Assembly: GCF_000346485.2 (NCBI RefSeq)
Contig: NZ_KQ976354.1
Span: 830,512-894,511, forward strand
Reading direction: 5' to 3'
Length of the DNA: 64,000 nt
DNA from: Scytonema hofmannii PCC 7110
Lineage (GTDB): Bacteria; Cyanobacteriota; Cyanobacteriia; Cyanobacteriales; Nostocaceae
Shown here: one piece after another, positions 53,418-62,802 of the stretch
Layout of the letters: the number at the start of each line of letters is the position of its first letter
How positions within the stretch are numbered: the stretch's first letter is position 1
Position numbers and translations under genes: made by a program
The notes under the pieces: generated by a model
What the model was told of the DNA's origin: nothing
The model's database searches: none
What the model saw: the letters and a program-made list of their open reading frames with translations, nothing else

Positions 53418-54158
53418 CTACCTTTTACTTGATGCGGCAAAACGCTTGTTAATCTCATCCCAGTTCAAGACGTTCCACCATGCATTTAAATAATCGGCAC
53501 GACGATTTTGATACTTGAGGTAATATGCGTGTTCCCATATGTCATTACCCATAATTGGGTAGTTTCCTTCAACTATGGGACTATCTTGATTGGGTGTCGT
53601 CATTACAGTCAGGTCGCCATTTTTAGTACGTACTAACCAAACCCAACCACTGCCAAAACGACCAACACCAGCTTCATTAAACTGCTTTTTAAAACTGGAA
53701 AAACTGCCAAAAGTTTCTGTAATTGCGGATGCGATCGCACCTGTTGGTTCTCCCCCACCTTTTGGCTTCATAATTCTCCAAAACATCGCATGGTTAACAT
53801 GACCACCACCATTATTACGTACCGTTGTACGAATATCGTCTGGTACATTGTTCAGATTGCGAAGAAGGTCTGCAACACTTTTCCCTTTGAGTTCTGGATG
53901 TTTATTGAATGCCACATTCAAGTTTTTTACATAAGTCGCATGGTGTTTATCGTGATGAAACTGCATTGTTTTTGCATCGATATGAGGCTCTAACGCATTG
54001 TACGCGTAGGGTAATCGTGGTAGTTGGATAGCACCTGGTGCATTAGATTTAGGCTGGTTTCCGCTAGGAGTCTTTTGTGCAAAAGCACCAGCATCTAACG
54101 CTAAAACCCCGGCCCCAGACCCTAGTAAAAACAAGAAATGACGACGATTAACACTCAT
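53418..54158 (-). CDS. sodA: Manganese superoxide dismutase with N-terminal twin-arginine-like anchor
   Basis: A 246-residue Fe/Mn-type SOD. The N-terminus [28 protein letters not shown] is a twin-arginine-like signal or membrane anchor. Metal ligands are His in [13 protein letters not shown] and NHAMFW, plus Asp and His in [17 protein letters not shown]. Gly before the NH motif (GGGHVNH) and Gln in TPNQDSP favour Mn over Fe. Heterocystous cyanobacteria have such a membrane-targeted MnSOD protecting thylakoid or periplasmic sites from superoxide. Confidence 0.93.
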   Translation of the reverse strand: MSVNRRHFLFLLGSGAGVLALDAGAFAQKTPSGNQPKSNAPGAIQLPRLPYAYNALEPHIDAKTMQFHHDKHHATYVKNLNVAFNKHPELKGKSVADLLRNLNNVPDDIRTTVRNNGGGHVNHAMFWRIMKPKGGGEPTGAIASAITETFGSFSSFKKQFNEAGVGRFGSGWVWLVRTKNGDLTVMTTPNQDSPIVEGNYPIMGNDIWEHAYYLKYQNRRADYLNAWWNVLNWDEINKRFAASSKR

Positions 54159-54206
54159 AAAACTTTACTGCGACGAATGTTTTCATTGAGCAGTCCTTAT
54201 TTTCCC

Positions 54207-54240
54207 ACTAACCACTAACCACTAACCACTAACCACTAAC
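54207..54240. repeat. STRR CACTAAC array at an aldo/keto reductase gene end
   Basis: Five ACTAACC-type heptamers between sodA and the reductase, touching the reductase stop codon. Confidence 0.88.
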
Positions 54241-55421
54241 TAACTTTGTGACAATCGCTGCCTTGCTTCACCTGCTAACATCTCATGTGCTTCTGTTAAA
54301 AAACGAGGAATTTTATCTGCGTGAGGACTGCGACTGAGGCATTCCTGCAAGTCTAATTGACTTATTTTGTCTGCTTGACTACCAGGAAACCAATGACCGC
54401 CATTGCCAAGCAAGTTATAACGCATTTTGGCATAGTCCAGCATATCGTATGCCACAGCTAAATTTCTCAACCACAAAATCACTGGAATATTCACATGACC
54501 TGGGGTTTTATCATAGGTTGGTAAATTAACATGCCAGGTTTTGACCCAATCTTCTCCCATAACTGCTATTGCTTCTTCTTCCAACCTAGCCAAAATATCT
54601 GGCAAAATTTCCGATGCGTTGTCTAGTAAATCTAATGTTTTTAAGTGTTCGTCAAAATCTTGCGGTTTAGCTGCACCCACGCTTAATGTATGAACTTGGG
54701 AATGGCTTAAACAAAATAAATCATTAAAGACCATTGGGCTTAAAGGCTTACAAAGTTCTACTAGTTTTTCTGGTGGTTCATATAACATTCCTCCTTTATT
54801 AGATGGGCTAATGATAAATACGCCCATGTCAAGGCGGGTTGCAGCTTCAATAGCAGTCCAGTTGGCTTGATTAACGTAATACCAATGTAAGTTAACGTAG
54901 TCAAACTGGTTAGTATTTATTGCTTGAATAATAATATCTGTTGCACCATGTGTAGAAAAACCGATAAATTTAACTTTTCCTTGTGCCTGAAGTTTATGTA
55001 CGAACTCCAAGCAACCACCAGGACGAATGCTGTCATGCAATAATTCAGGATTGTTAATACCGTGTATTGCTAGTAAGTCAACGTAGTCCAGGCGAAGATT
55101 TTTTAGCGATTTTTCAAAATCTCGTTGGAATTCTTTAACATCAGCTTTAGGGTTGACTTTGGTTTGAACAATCAACTCTTCGCGCTCAAAAGTTGGCAAG
55201 ATTCTTCCCAACTGCATTTCAGAACTACCGTAACCACGAGCAGTTTCAATATGATTAATTCCCAATTCTACTGCCCGTCGAATCGTCGCTTCTAGATTTT
55301 CCTGGCGATCGCGGGGGACTTGCCACTGTGGCACATCCTGCCATTTATACTGATATCTCATGCCACCGCAGGAAAAAACAGGCATTTTTAACTCTGTGCG
55401 CCCAAATCGTCTGTAAAGCAT
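54240..55421 (-). CDS. Aldo/keto reductase
   Basis: A 393-residue enzyme: a TIM-barrel AKR domain (about 1-290) and a C-terminal about 100-residue extension. Marks are LYRRFGRTELKMPVFSCGGMRYQYKW, HIETARGYGSSE (Tyr retained, usual Asp is Glu), IVQTKVNP (Lys), LAIHGIN (His) and FIGFSTHG. Relatives often end with a ferredoxin-like 4Fe-4S domain; here only one Cys (LQECLSRSP) remains, so the cluster is probably absent. Substrate unknown. Confidence 0.88.
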   Translation of the reverse strand: MLYRRFGRTELKMPVFSCGGMRYQYKWQDVPQWQVPRDRQENLEATIRRAVELGINHIETARGYGSSEMQLGRILPTFEREELIVQTKVNPKADVKEFQRDFEKSLKNLRLDYVDLLAIHGINNPELLHDSIRPGGCLEFVHKLQAQGKVKFIGFSTHGATDIIIQAINTNQFDYVNLHWYYVNQANWTAIEAATRLDMGVFIISPSNKGGMLYEPPEKLVELCKPLSPMVFNDLFCLSHSQVHTLSVGAAKPQDFDEHLKTLDLLDNASEILPDILARLEEEAIAVMGEDWVKTWHVNLPTYDKTPGHVNIPVILWLRNLAVAYDMLDYAKMRYNLLGNGGHWFPGSQADKISQLDLQECLSRSPHADKIPRFLTEAHEMLAGEARQRLSQS

Positions 55422-55743
55422 TATTAGACGTTGAATTTTAGATTTTGGATTTTGGATTTTTGGTTGTATGTTAGGACGTTAGTCCACATCAAATACGATC
55501 TTGTAAAGAATGGATTTCATTCTGTCAATACCATATTGAGACAAAAAATACAAGACTTGATTCAAGCTTAAGTATTTATACTATCTTGACTTATCTGTAC
55601 AAAAGCAGTAAGACCATGACGGCACAAAGGGAAAGAGCTTGAATTTAACAATGTACCCGGAAATTTATCGGAGTATTGCGTAAAATGAAACGTTCTCTGT
55701 GAAGTCTCGGTTAGTTCCACTAAAAAAATCTCCGGAGGTATCA
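55422..55743. other. Intergenic region with TTTTGGA STRR and a strong ribosome site
   Basis: About 322 bp: ATTTTGG heptamers at 55436-55463, then AT-rich promoter sequence for both divergent genes. GGAGG at 55734-55738 serves the small gene at 55744. Confidence 0.6.
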
Positions 55744-55980
55744 ATGCCACATCACATCAGCACTCAGCCAACCACAAATGTTAATACTTATACTAAGGGT
55801 GCTGCTGATGCCTATACCCTCAATCTTATAGGCTTTTTTATCATTTCTTTACCTATAGTTCTATTACTGGGAATGACAACTTATAAAAGATATCGTACTG
55901 TTGTTATCCGTCGGCGAAGAGTATTCCTCGAAAAAATGTGGTTAATGGATGCTAAAAATAATACTTATAGACAAGATTAA
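55744..55980 (+). CDS. Small single-span membrane protein (78 residues)
   Basis: The start ATG 55744 is fixed by a strong Shine-Dalgarno (GGAGG, five bases before). It reads MPHHISTQPTTNVNTYTKGA, then one transmembrane helix (LIGFFIISLPIVLLLGMT), then a very basic tail KRYRTVVIRRRRVFLEK. Conserved-looking but unknown; possibly a membrane anchor or photosystem-associated small protein (speculative). Confidence 0.65.
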   Translation: MPHHISTQPTTNVNTYTKGAADAYTLNLIGFFIISLPIVLLLGMTTYKRYRTVVIRRRRVFLEKMWLMDAKNNTYRQD

Positions 55981-56028
55981 ATTTTAACTAGGGAGTGGGG
56001 AGTAGGGAATGTCTCTGTTTCATAATCC

Positions 56029-56149
56029 CTCGTTCCCATGCAGAGCATGGAAATGCTTTTAAGTAGGCTGCTGCCTTCTGTACTTAGCTGGAAATGCGAG
56101 GCAGAGAGAGCCTCTTAGGCTGCATTCCCAGGCTCCGCCAGGGAACGAG
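56029..56149. mobile_element. 121-bp MITE-like/palindromic repeat with CTCGTTCCC ends
   Basis: It starts CTCGTTCCCATGCAGAGCAT and ends GGCTCCGCCAGGGAACGAG, giving 9-bp inverted termini. It is non-coding and looks like the dispersed CTCGTTCCC repeat class of filamentous cyanobacteria. STRR arrays flank it (55990-56010 and 56165-56208). Confidence 0.65.
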
Positions 56150-56164
56150 AGACGAGAGAATCTC

Positions 56165-56208
56165 TAACCCCTACTCCCCACTCCCTACTCCCCACTCCCT
56201 ATTCCCCT
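56165..56208. repeat. STRR ACTCCCC/ACTCCCT array
   Basis: Six heptamers directly after the rpiA stop codon. Confidence 0.9.
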
Positions 56209-56213
56209 TCCTA

Positions 56214-56930
56214 TTACAATTGCCGAACTATCGGTTGACCGTCTTTAACTTCACCAATCAACACTAAGTCAGCACAATTGACAAAAATTCCATTCTCCAA
56301 TACTCCGGGAATGTTGTTAAGTGTTTTTTCCAGGTTAACGGGGTCGCCGATCGCGTCAAACTTGACATCTATCACCATGTTGCCTTGGTCGGTAATAACT
56401 GGACCTGCTTTTTTAACACCCATACGGAGTTCGGGTTTGCCGCCCAATTTCTCAATTGCTCGTGTCACAGGTGCGATCGCCATTGGGATGACTTCTACTG
56501 GTACGGGAAAAACAGAACCCAATCGGTCTACCAATTTACCAGCATCGATAACCACAATGAACCTCTTTGCCAGGTAATCAACGACTTTTTCGCGAGTATG
56601 GGCTGCTCCACCACCTTTGATTAAATTCTTTTGAGGATCGACTTCATCTGCACCATCAATGGCAATGTCAATGCGATCGATAGCATCTAGAGTGGTTAGC
56701 GGGATACCATACTGTTTGGACAGCACCTCTGCTTGAAATGAGGTGGGGACACCGACAATATCTTTGATTTCACCAGACTTCAGGCGATCGCCCAAAAACT
56801 GAATTGCGTATGCTGTCGTTGACCCTGTACCCAACCCAACAATCGAACCTGATTCTACCAAAGCGGCGGCGGCTTTGCCGACTTCTTGCTTCATCAACTT
56901 GATGGGGTCTGCTGCTGCGGTCATTCCCAA
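56214..56930 (-). CDS. rpiA: Ribose-5-phosphate isomerase A
   Basis: A 238-residue enzyme with [13 protein letters not shown] (phosphate loop), [31 protein letters not shown] (catalytic Asp and Glu region) and a Lys in IKGGG. It interconverts ribose-5-phosphate and ribulose-5-phosphate in the Calvin and pentose phosphate cycles. The start ATG 56930 ([18 protein letters not shown]) is plausible; ATG 56924 would shorten it by two residues. Confidence 0.96.
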   Translation of the reverse strand: MGMTAAADPIKLMKQEVGKAAAALVESGSIVGLGTGSTTAYAIQFLGDRLKSGEIKDIVGVPTSFQAEVLSKQYGIPLTTLDAIDRIDIAIDGADEVDPQKNLIKGGGAAHTREKVVDYLAKRFIVVIDAGKLVDRLGSVFPVPVEVIPMAIAPVTRAIEKLGGKPELRMGVKKAGPVITDQGNMVIDVKFDAIGDPVNLEKTLNNIPGVLENGIFVNCADLVLIGEVKDGQPIVRQL

Positions 56931-57134
56931 AGCTCCTCAAATCATAAACTATAGTTCAGGGTAAGGGAAAAAGGTAAAGATGAGCAAAACGGTTTTGCGG
57001 AAAAGAATTAGAGTTATATGGTTTTGCTATCCAATTACAGTCTGCTGTAATGTGGTTGGTTGGCAACAATACTGAACAGAAATTCGTCACTAAAGGGGTT
57101 TGTGGAGCAGTAGTCGCTTAAAGTGTATATAATT

Positions 57135-57842
57135 ATGCGTCAGCTTCTAAGTATCTCATTAGTTGCACTACTACAATCTTTTCCCAATGTAGCGATAAGC
57201 CGGGTACGGCTTGCGCCAAAGGCGATCGCACTTGGGCAAGCCAACACCGAACAACGATTTGATCCGATCGCACAAGTCGTTGCTGCCAAATTGATGTCTA
57301 ATGCTCCAGATGGAAATTTTTATCCAGAAAGGTTTATCAGTCGAGCAGAATTAGCTTCGATTATGGTAAAGGCATTTCGACTGGATAAAAGACAGGCTGC
57401 CACTAAAGAAAATGTCAAGGTGACTGATGTGCCCCCGTCCAATCCTGTGTTTAATGATATTCAAGTAGTTTTAAAAACTGATATTATGAGAGGTTACCGG
57501 GGAAATTTGTTTTTTCCCAATCAAAGAGTCACTAAAGCAGAAGCATTGGCAATTTTTGCACAAGCTTATGGTGTCTTTCAATTTCCCGATCAAACAGTTA
57601 ACGAAATTCTTGCCCCATATTCAGATGCGGCTTCTATTCCTACTTGGGCAAGAAAAGCAATTGCCACAGCAGTCAGTGAGGGATTTGTCAATACGGATGA
57701 ACAGGGCAATGTTTCCCCATTACAACCCATGACTCGTGGAGATATGGCTTTTGTACTGAGTAAATATCTACAAAGACAACAGCCACAACCGGAAACACCG
57801 ATCGTTCCAGGCGTTAGAATTAGCCCAGAATCCCTACAATAG
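57135..57842 (+). CDS. S-layer homology (SLH) domain protein
   Basis: A 235-residue protein from ATG 57135 (GTG 57123 adds four). The signal-like N-terminus MRQLLSISLVALLQSFPNVAI is followed by three SLH-like modules: FYPERFISRAELASIMVKAF, FFPNQRVTKAEALAIFAQAYG and VSPLQPMTRGDMAFVLSKYLQ. SLH modules attach proteins to the cell wall. The segment just after the signal (SRVRLAPKAIA) is encoded by a 25-bp dispersed repeat plus a HIP1 site, so this stretch is recent repeat DNA. Confidence 0.85.
   Translation: MRQLLSISLVALLQSFPNVAISRVRLAPKAIALGQANTEQRFDPIAQVVAAKLMSNAPDGNFYPERFISRAELASIMVKAFRLDKRQAATKENVKVTDVPPSNPVFNDIQVVLKTDIMRGYRGNLFFPNQRVTKAEALAIFAQAYGVFQFPDQTVNEILAPYSDAASIPTWARKAIATAVSEGFVNTDEQGNVSPLQPMTRGDMAFVLSKYLQRQQPQPETPIVPGVRISPESLQ
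57192..57216. repeat. 25-bp dispersed element inside the SLH gene
   Basis: Identical to 11495-11519, which sits in the TPR gene. Here it reads AISRVRLA; there, on the other strand and in another frame, KRKPYPAYR. Confidence 0.9.
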
Positions 57843-58032
57843 AAGATCTTGTTTTTTATCATGGTTGTTGGCGTCATTTTTCTTCATTGTATATATTGAC
57901 AAATTCGTCAAAGCTTGAATATTTACCAATAACTCTTGCGAAAGAGATTAAGCTTAAACATGATTGTGGGTTGACAGCCCTTAGCGTGGGAAAATCAGAA
58001 ATACAAAAAGTAGAGAGGAAAACCCTATAGTT

Positions 58033-59949
58033 ATGCACCTGAGTGAAATTACTCATCCCAACCAACTGCACGGTTTGTCGATTCGCCAGTTACAACAAAT
58101 TGCCCGTCAGATTCGAGATAAACATCTCCAAACTGTAGCAGTTACTGGAGGACACCTCGGACCTGGTTTGGGAGTTGTAGAATTGACCCTAGGGCTTTAC
58201 CAAACCCTGGATTTAGACCGCGATAAGGTTATCTGGGATGTAGGACACCAAGCTTATCCTCACAAACTGATTACAGGACGCTACACTAACTTCGATACTT
58301 TGCGGCAAAAAGACGGAATTGCCGGTTATCTCAAGCGATGTGAAAGTAAATTTGACCACTTTGGTGCGGGACACGCTTCCACCAGTATCTCTGCTGGATT
58401 GGGCATGGCTTTAGCAAGGGATCTCAAAGGAGAAAAGTTTAAAGTTGCCTCTATTATCGGTGACGGTGCGCTGACTGGTGGTATGGCATTAGAAGCTATC
58501 AACCACGCCGGACATTTGCCCAAGACAAACCTGCTGGTTGTCCTCAACGACAATGAAATGTCCATCTCTCCTAACGTTGGTGCGATTCCCCGCTACTTAA
58601 ACAAAATGCGTCTGAGTCCGCCAGTACAATTCCTTAAAGATAATTTGGAGGAACAAGTCAAGCACATTCCCTTTGTTGGAGAATCCCTTTCACCCGAACT
58701 AGAACGCATCAAAGAAGGGATGAAGCGCTTGGCTGTTCCCAAGGTTGGGGCTGTCTTTGAAGAACTGGGTTTTACTTACATTGGACCAGTAGACGGACAC
58801 AATCTAGAAGAGTTGATTGCGACTTTCCAACAGGCACATCAAATCCCAGGACCCGTTTTGGTACACGTTGCAACTGTCAAGGGTAAAGGTTATGAAATTG
58901 CCGAACAAGACAAAGTTGGCTATCATGCCCAAGTTCCCTTTAACTTAACTACAGGGAAAGCAATTCCCTCCAATAAGCCCAAGCCGCCTGGTTACAGCAA
59001 AGTTTTTGCCCACACTTTGGTTAAACTTGCCGAACAAAACCCCAAAATTGTTGGTATTACTGCCGCAATGGCAACAGGAACGGGGTTAGATAAATTGCAA
59101 GCGAAACTGCCCAATCAATATATAGATGTAGGCATTGCCGAACAGCACGCAGTTACCTTGGCAGCAGGGCTAGCATCTGAAGGTATGCGTCCGGTTGTGG
59201 CTATTTACTCTACCTTCTTACAACGCGCCTACGACCAAATCATTCACGATGTTTGCATCCAAAACCTGCCAGTGTTCTTCTGTATGGATAGGGCGGGAAT
59301 TGTTGGTGCTGACGGTCCAACTCACCAGGGAATGTATGATATTGCCTATCTACGTTGTGTTCCCAACATGGTTCTTATGGCACCTAAAGACGAGGCAGAA
59401 TTGCAACGGATGGTAGTCACCGGTATTAATCACACATCGGGACCAATCGCGATGCGTTTCCCTCGTGGTAGCGGTTATGGCGTTCCTCTGATGGAAGAAG
59501 GTTGGGAACCTTTAGAAATTGGTAAAGGGGAAATTCTCCGGACTGGAGATGATGTGTTGATCCTTGGCTATGGCACAATGGTGCAACCAGCAATGCAAAC
59601 AGCCGAAATTCTCAGTGAACACGGCATTGAAGCAACTGTGATTAATGCGCGTTTCGCCAAGCCTTTAGATACGGAATTAATTTTCCCACTTGCTCAGAAA
59701 ATTGGGCGAGTTGTGACTTTAGAAGAGGGCTGTATTACGGGAGGCTTCGGTTCGGCAATTGCAGAAGCGCTTTTAGATGCCGATATAGTGGTTCCGATTA
59801 AGCGCATCGGTATACCAGATTTGTTGGTAGACCATGCCGAACCCAACGAATCGAAAGCCGCGTTAGGTTTAACGACTCCCCAAATTGCTGACAGAGTTTT
59901 ACATGCTTTCTTTAAACGCGAACTTTCTACGACGATTGTTAGTGTTTAG
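58033..59949 (+). CDS. dxs: 1-deoxy-D-xylulose-5-phosphate synthase
   Basis: A 638-residue thiamine diphosphate enzyme that condenses pyruvate and glyceraldehyde-3-phosphate, the first step of the MEP isoprenoid pathway feeding carotenoids, phytol and quinones. Motifs are [32 protein letters not shown], the ThDP site [18 protein letters not shown]...LNDNEMS, and in the Pyr domain [17 protein letters not shown] and [18 protein letters not shown]. Full length and intact. Confidence 0.97.
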   Translation: MHLSEITHPNQLHGLSIRQLQQIARQIRDKHLQTVAVTGGHLGPGLGVVELTLGLYQTLDLDRDKVIWDVGHQAYPHKLITGRYTNFDTLRQKDGIAGYLKRCESKFDHFGAGHASTSISAGLGMALARDLKGEKFKVASIIGDGALTGGMALEAINHAGHLPKTNLLVVLNDNEMSISPNVGAIPRYLNKMRLSPPVQFLKDNLEEQVKHIPFVGESLSPELERIKEGMKRLAVPKVGAVFEELGFTYIGPVDGHNLEELIATFQQAHQIPGPVLVHVATVKGKGYEIAEQDKVGYHAQVPFNLTTGKAIPSNKPKPPGYSKVFAHTLVKLAEQNPKIVGITAAMATGTGLDKLQAKLPNQYIDVGIAEQHAVTLAAGLASEGMRPVVAIYSTFLQRAYDQIIHDVCIQNLPVFFCMDRAGIVGADGPTHQGMYDIAYLRCVPNMVLMAPKDEAELQRMVVTGINHTSGPIAMRFPRGSGYGVPLMEEGWEPLEIGKGEILRTGDDVLILGYGTMVQPAMQTAEILSEHGIEATVINARFAKPLDTELIFPLAQKIGRVVTLEEGCITGGFGSAIAEALLDADIVVPIKRIGIPDLLVDHAEPNESKAALGLTTPQIADRVLHAFFKRELSTTIVSV

Positions 59950-60013
59950 TAGAAAAAACGCTTTAAGATCCCCGAATTCTTCAAGAAGTCGGGGATCTCA
60001 CCACCGTTGATTT

Positions 60014-60116
60014 AAGCTGTTGCGCTTTTAATTTACACAGTAGAGCAGGCGGGGACGCCTGCCCCACAAGAGTTAGATTTATTAAGGTTGTGCAAGTTAA
60101 ATAATTGTTAGCTTAC
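60014..60116. repeat. About 104-bp dispersed repeat, copy 2
   Basis: Partner of 45261-45364; the two copies agree nearly throughout with only scattered substitutions. Confidence 0.88.
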
Positions 60117-60307
60117 CTACTAACCACTAACCACTAACCACTAACGTATTATTTTTTACTATATATTGTTAGCGATTCATATCAAATACAAATATTTATT
60201 TACACTTATTACAGTAATTACCGCAGGTCGTTTCGGAACTAAGTTCGATTAAAACTATAAGCAGCATGTCACCTAATAGTGCTTGGTTAACATTTGTCTG
60301 CGCTGCA

Positions 60308-60341
60308 AGAAACCCGGTTTCTTCCTTGACACCGGGTTTCT
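60308..60341. terminator. AGAAACCCGGT hairpin
   Basis: A perfect 11-bp stem (60308-60318 with 60331-60341), related to the hairpin at 23068. Possible terminator or dispersed palindrome. Confidence 0.5.
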
Positions 60342-60435
60342 GTTCCGCTTCATCCAAGCAGTATTGGCGCGAAACCCATCAAATGTGGGTACTTTTTTAC
60401 TTCCTGCAAATAAATAGGGATAATATTTAAGTATA

Positions 60436-61590
60436 ATGGTTTACACTGAGTTAAATTCACTTGTAATAAACAACACCAGCCGCCAGGAAATTTGTCAAAT
60501 TTTTGGAGAAACTTATGACCCAGAACGGTGGAATGACTGGCGCTGGCAAATGAGGCACCGATTAACTAAACCAGAACATTTCCAGCGTTTGTTGCGGCTT
60601 GTTCCCTCAGAGCAACAGGGGCTTTTAAAGTCTCCTGAGAAGTTTGCCATAGCTGTGACACCACATTTTGCAGCACTGCTTGACCCAGAAGATCCGTTTT
60701 GTCCGCTACGGTTGCAGGTAATACCACGAGAAGAAGAGCTTGTAGTTAATCCTACGGATATGATAGATCCATGCGGTGAAGACCACGACAGCGTGGTACC
60801 TGGATTGGTACACCGCTATCCTGACAGAGTGTTATTTCTTGCACTTGACTCTTGTGCTGCATACTGCCGTTACTGTACGCGTTCCCGCCTAGTTAGTCAA
60901 GGTGAAATGTACCCTCTCACTCGACGTTTAGATGCGATCGTTGCCTACCTAGAAGAACATACTGAGGTACGTGACGTGCTGATTTCAGGTGGCGATCCTC
61001 TGCTCATGTCGGATGAACCCTTAGACAACTTATTAAGACGCTTGCGTGCTATTCCACACATTGAGTTTATACGTATTGGCTCTCGCATACCGAGTTTCTT
61101 ACCACAACGGATTACCCCAGAACTTGTTGCCGTGCTTCGCAAGCATAGGGTGTGGCTGTCGTTACACTTTTGTCATGTACGGGAACTGACTCCAGAAACG
61201 GCGTATGCCTGTGATTTACTAGCTGACGGTGGTATTCCATTGGGAAGTCAAACTGTATTGCTAAAAAACGTGAATGACTCTGAGGAGTCACTCAAGCAGC
61301 TGTTTCATAGTTTGCTGAAGCTGCGCGTCCGTCCTTACTACCTCTACCAATGCGACCCAGTTGTAGGTACTGCACACCTGCGGACTAGCGTACAAACAGG
61401 TTTGGATTTGATCTCCAAACTACGCGGTCACACCACCGGGTACGCTGTGCCAACTTATGTTATTGATGCTCCTGGCGGTGGTGGCAAAGTTCCCATTCAA
61501 AAAGAAACACTGCTTGCTTATGAGAATGGCGCAGCCCTAGTTCGTAACTGGGAAGGTAAGACGTTTACATATACAGATCCGAAGATATAA
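60436..61590 (+). CDS. KamA-family radical SAM aminomutase (lysine 2,3-aminomutase-like)
   Basis: A 384-residue protein with the KamA layout. An N-terminal domain (DWRWQMRHRLTKPEHFQRLL) precedes the radical SAM cluster motif C-x3-C-x2-C in DSCAAYCRYCTRSRLV, VLISGGDPLLM, RIGSRIPSFLPQRIT, and the PLP-Lys region DAPGGGGKVPIQ. Lysine 2,3-aminomutases make beta-lysine; EpmB relatives act in EF-P modification. The next gene is an ATP-grasp ligase rather than an acetyltransferase or EpmA, so the product may be ligated to another molecule (inference). Confidence 0.9.
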   Translation: MVYTELNSLVINNTSRQEICQIFGETYDPERWNDWRWQMRHRLTKPEHFQRLLRLVPSEQQGLLKSPEKFAIAVTPHFAALLDPEDPFCPLRLQVIPREEELVVNPTDMIDPCGEDHDSVVPGLVHRYPDRVLFLALDSCAAYCRYCTRSRLVSQGEMYPLTRRLDAIVAYLEEHTEVRDVLISGGDPLLMSDEPLDNLLRRLRAIPHIEFIRIGSRIPSFLPQRITPELVAVLRKHRVWLSLHFCHVRELTPETAYACDLLADGGIPLGSQTVLLKNVNDSEESLKQLFHSLLKLRVRPYYLYQCDPVVGTAHLRTSVQTGLDLISKLRGHTTGYAVPTYVIDAPGGGGKVPIQKETLLAYENGAALVRNWEGKTFTYTDPKI

Positions 61591-61663
61591 AGCTTATACC
61601 ATTTTGAATTTTAGATGCGTGGATTTTGGATTGGAAAGCTTTGCCCAGGCTAATTTCACACGA

Positions 61664-61778
61664 CTACTCCCTTCTCGCTACAAGATTACCGATTTTCTTC
61701 TTTTCTTCTCTCTTTCTTTGTGTCCTTTGCGTCTTTGCGGTTTATTTAAATAAGTAATCTTCGGGCGGGACAGGAGTA
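61664..61778. repeat. About 105-bp dispersed repeat, copy 2
   Basis: Partner of 23200-23306. It occupies most of the 222-bp gap between the aminomutase and the ATP-grasp gene. Confidence 0.85.
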
Positions 61779-61812
61779 TCTGTCACATTTTTTTTCAAAT
61801 TTGTATTAAAAT

Positions 61813-62802
61813 ATGGGAATTTTTATTGGTCTGTGTTATGACCTCAAGCAAGATTATCTTAACAAAGGTTTCAGCGCCGATGACGTGATGGAATTTGACT
61901 CAGAAGAAACTCTTATTGGGTTGGAAAAAGCACTAAACAGTTTGGGTCATCAAGTTGAACGTGTTGGCAATGGTAGAGAACTTGCTTTGCGATTGACAAA
62001 AGGCGATCGCTGGGATTTAATTTTCAACATTGCCGAGGGGGTCAAAGGTCGCTCCCGCGAGGCTCAAGTGCCTGCTGTCTGTGAATTATTTGCTCAACCT
62101 CACACTTTTGCTGACCCATTAACCTGTGCTCTTACACTTGATAAGGCTCTTGCCAAAAGTGTAGTCCGCGATCGCGGTTTACCTACAGCGCCATTTGAGG
62201 TAGTAAATAGCACCAGAGAAGCAGCAGCCGTATCGCTACCGATGCCACTCTTCCTGAAGCCAGTTGCTGAAGGAAGTTCCAAAGGCGTGACAGGACGTTC
62301 CTTAGTTAAAGAACGCACTCAGCTAGTGACGAAATGCCAAAAAATCATCGAAAAATTCCATCAGTCTGTACTTGTAGAAACCTTTCTTCCTGGGAGAGAA
62401 GTCACAGTAGGCATTATTGGGAATGGTAACGCTGCACGGGTGGTGGGCGTGATGGAAGTCATTTTTACAGATAAAGCAGAGACTTTCGCCTATACTGCTC
62501 TCAACAAAGATGAATACTTGGAACGGGTATCCTATCGCCTCATTGCAGATTCCGAACCATTTGCAGCACAAGCGCAGCAACTGGCATTAGATGCCTACCA
62601 TATCCTTGGTTGTCGCGATGCTGCTCGCGTAGACTTGCGCTGCGATGCTAGTGGTGAGTTGCATTTTCTGGAGATAAATCCATTACCAGGTCTCAACCAT
62701 GTTCTTTCAGACCTGTCTATTATGGGAGGTCTTGCAGGTTTATCCTACACACAGTTGATTAACGAAATAGTCGAATCAGCATGGCAGAGATATATATCAT
62801 GA
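61813..62802 (+). CDS. D-Ala-D-Ala ligase-like ATP-grasp enzyme
   Basis: A 329-residue ATP-grasp protein. The N-terminal domain lacks the usual Ddl start and reads MGIFIGLCYDLKQDYLNKGF. ATP-grasp marks are LFLKPVAEGSSKGVT, VLVETFLPGREVTVGIIG, DAARVDLRCDASGELHFLEINPLPGL (Mg-binding Glu/Asn). Although Ddl-like, it probably joins amino acids other than D-Ala. Adjacent and co-oriented with the KamA-like gene, it may use beta-lysine or another beta-amino acid (inference). Its last six bases overlap the convergent MATE gene. Confidence 0.85.
   Translation: MGIFIGLCYDLKQDYLNKGFSADDVMEFDSEETLIGLEKALNSLGHQVERVGNGRELALRLTKGDRWDLIFNIAEGVKGRSREAQVPAVCELFAQPHTFADPLTCALTLDKALAKSVVRDRGLPTAPFEVVNSTREAAAVSLPMPLFLKPVAEGSSKGVTGRSLVKERTQLVTKCQKIIEKFHQSVLVETFLPGREVTVGIIGNGNAARVVGVMEVIFTDKAETFAYTALNKDEYLERVSYRLIADSEPFAAQAQQLALDAYHILGCRDAARVDLRCDASGELHFLEINPLPGLNHVLSDLSIMGGLAGLSYTQLINEIVESAWQRYIS

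Larger units (their letters stand above)
59950..60435. other. 486-bp intergenic region of repeats
   Basis: In order: hairpin AGATCCCCGA/TCGGGGATCT (59966-59998), dispersed repeat copy 2 (60014-60116), ACTAACC STRR (60117-60145), AT-rich DNA, then hairpin AGAAACCCGGT/ACCGGGTTTCT (60308-60341). The first hairpin may serve as the dxs terminator. Confidence 0.7.
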
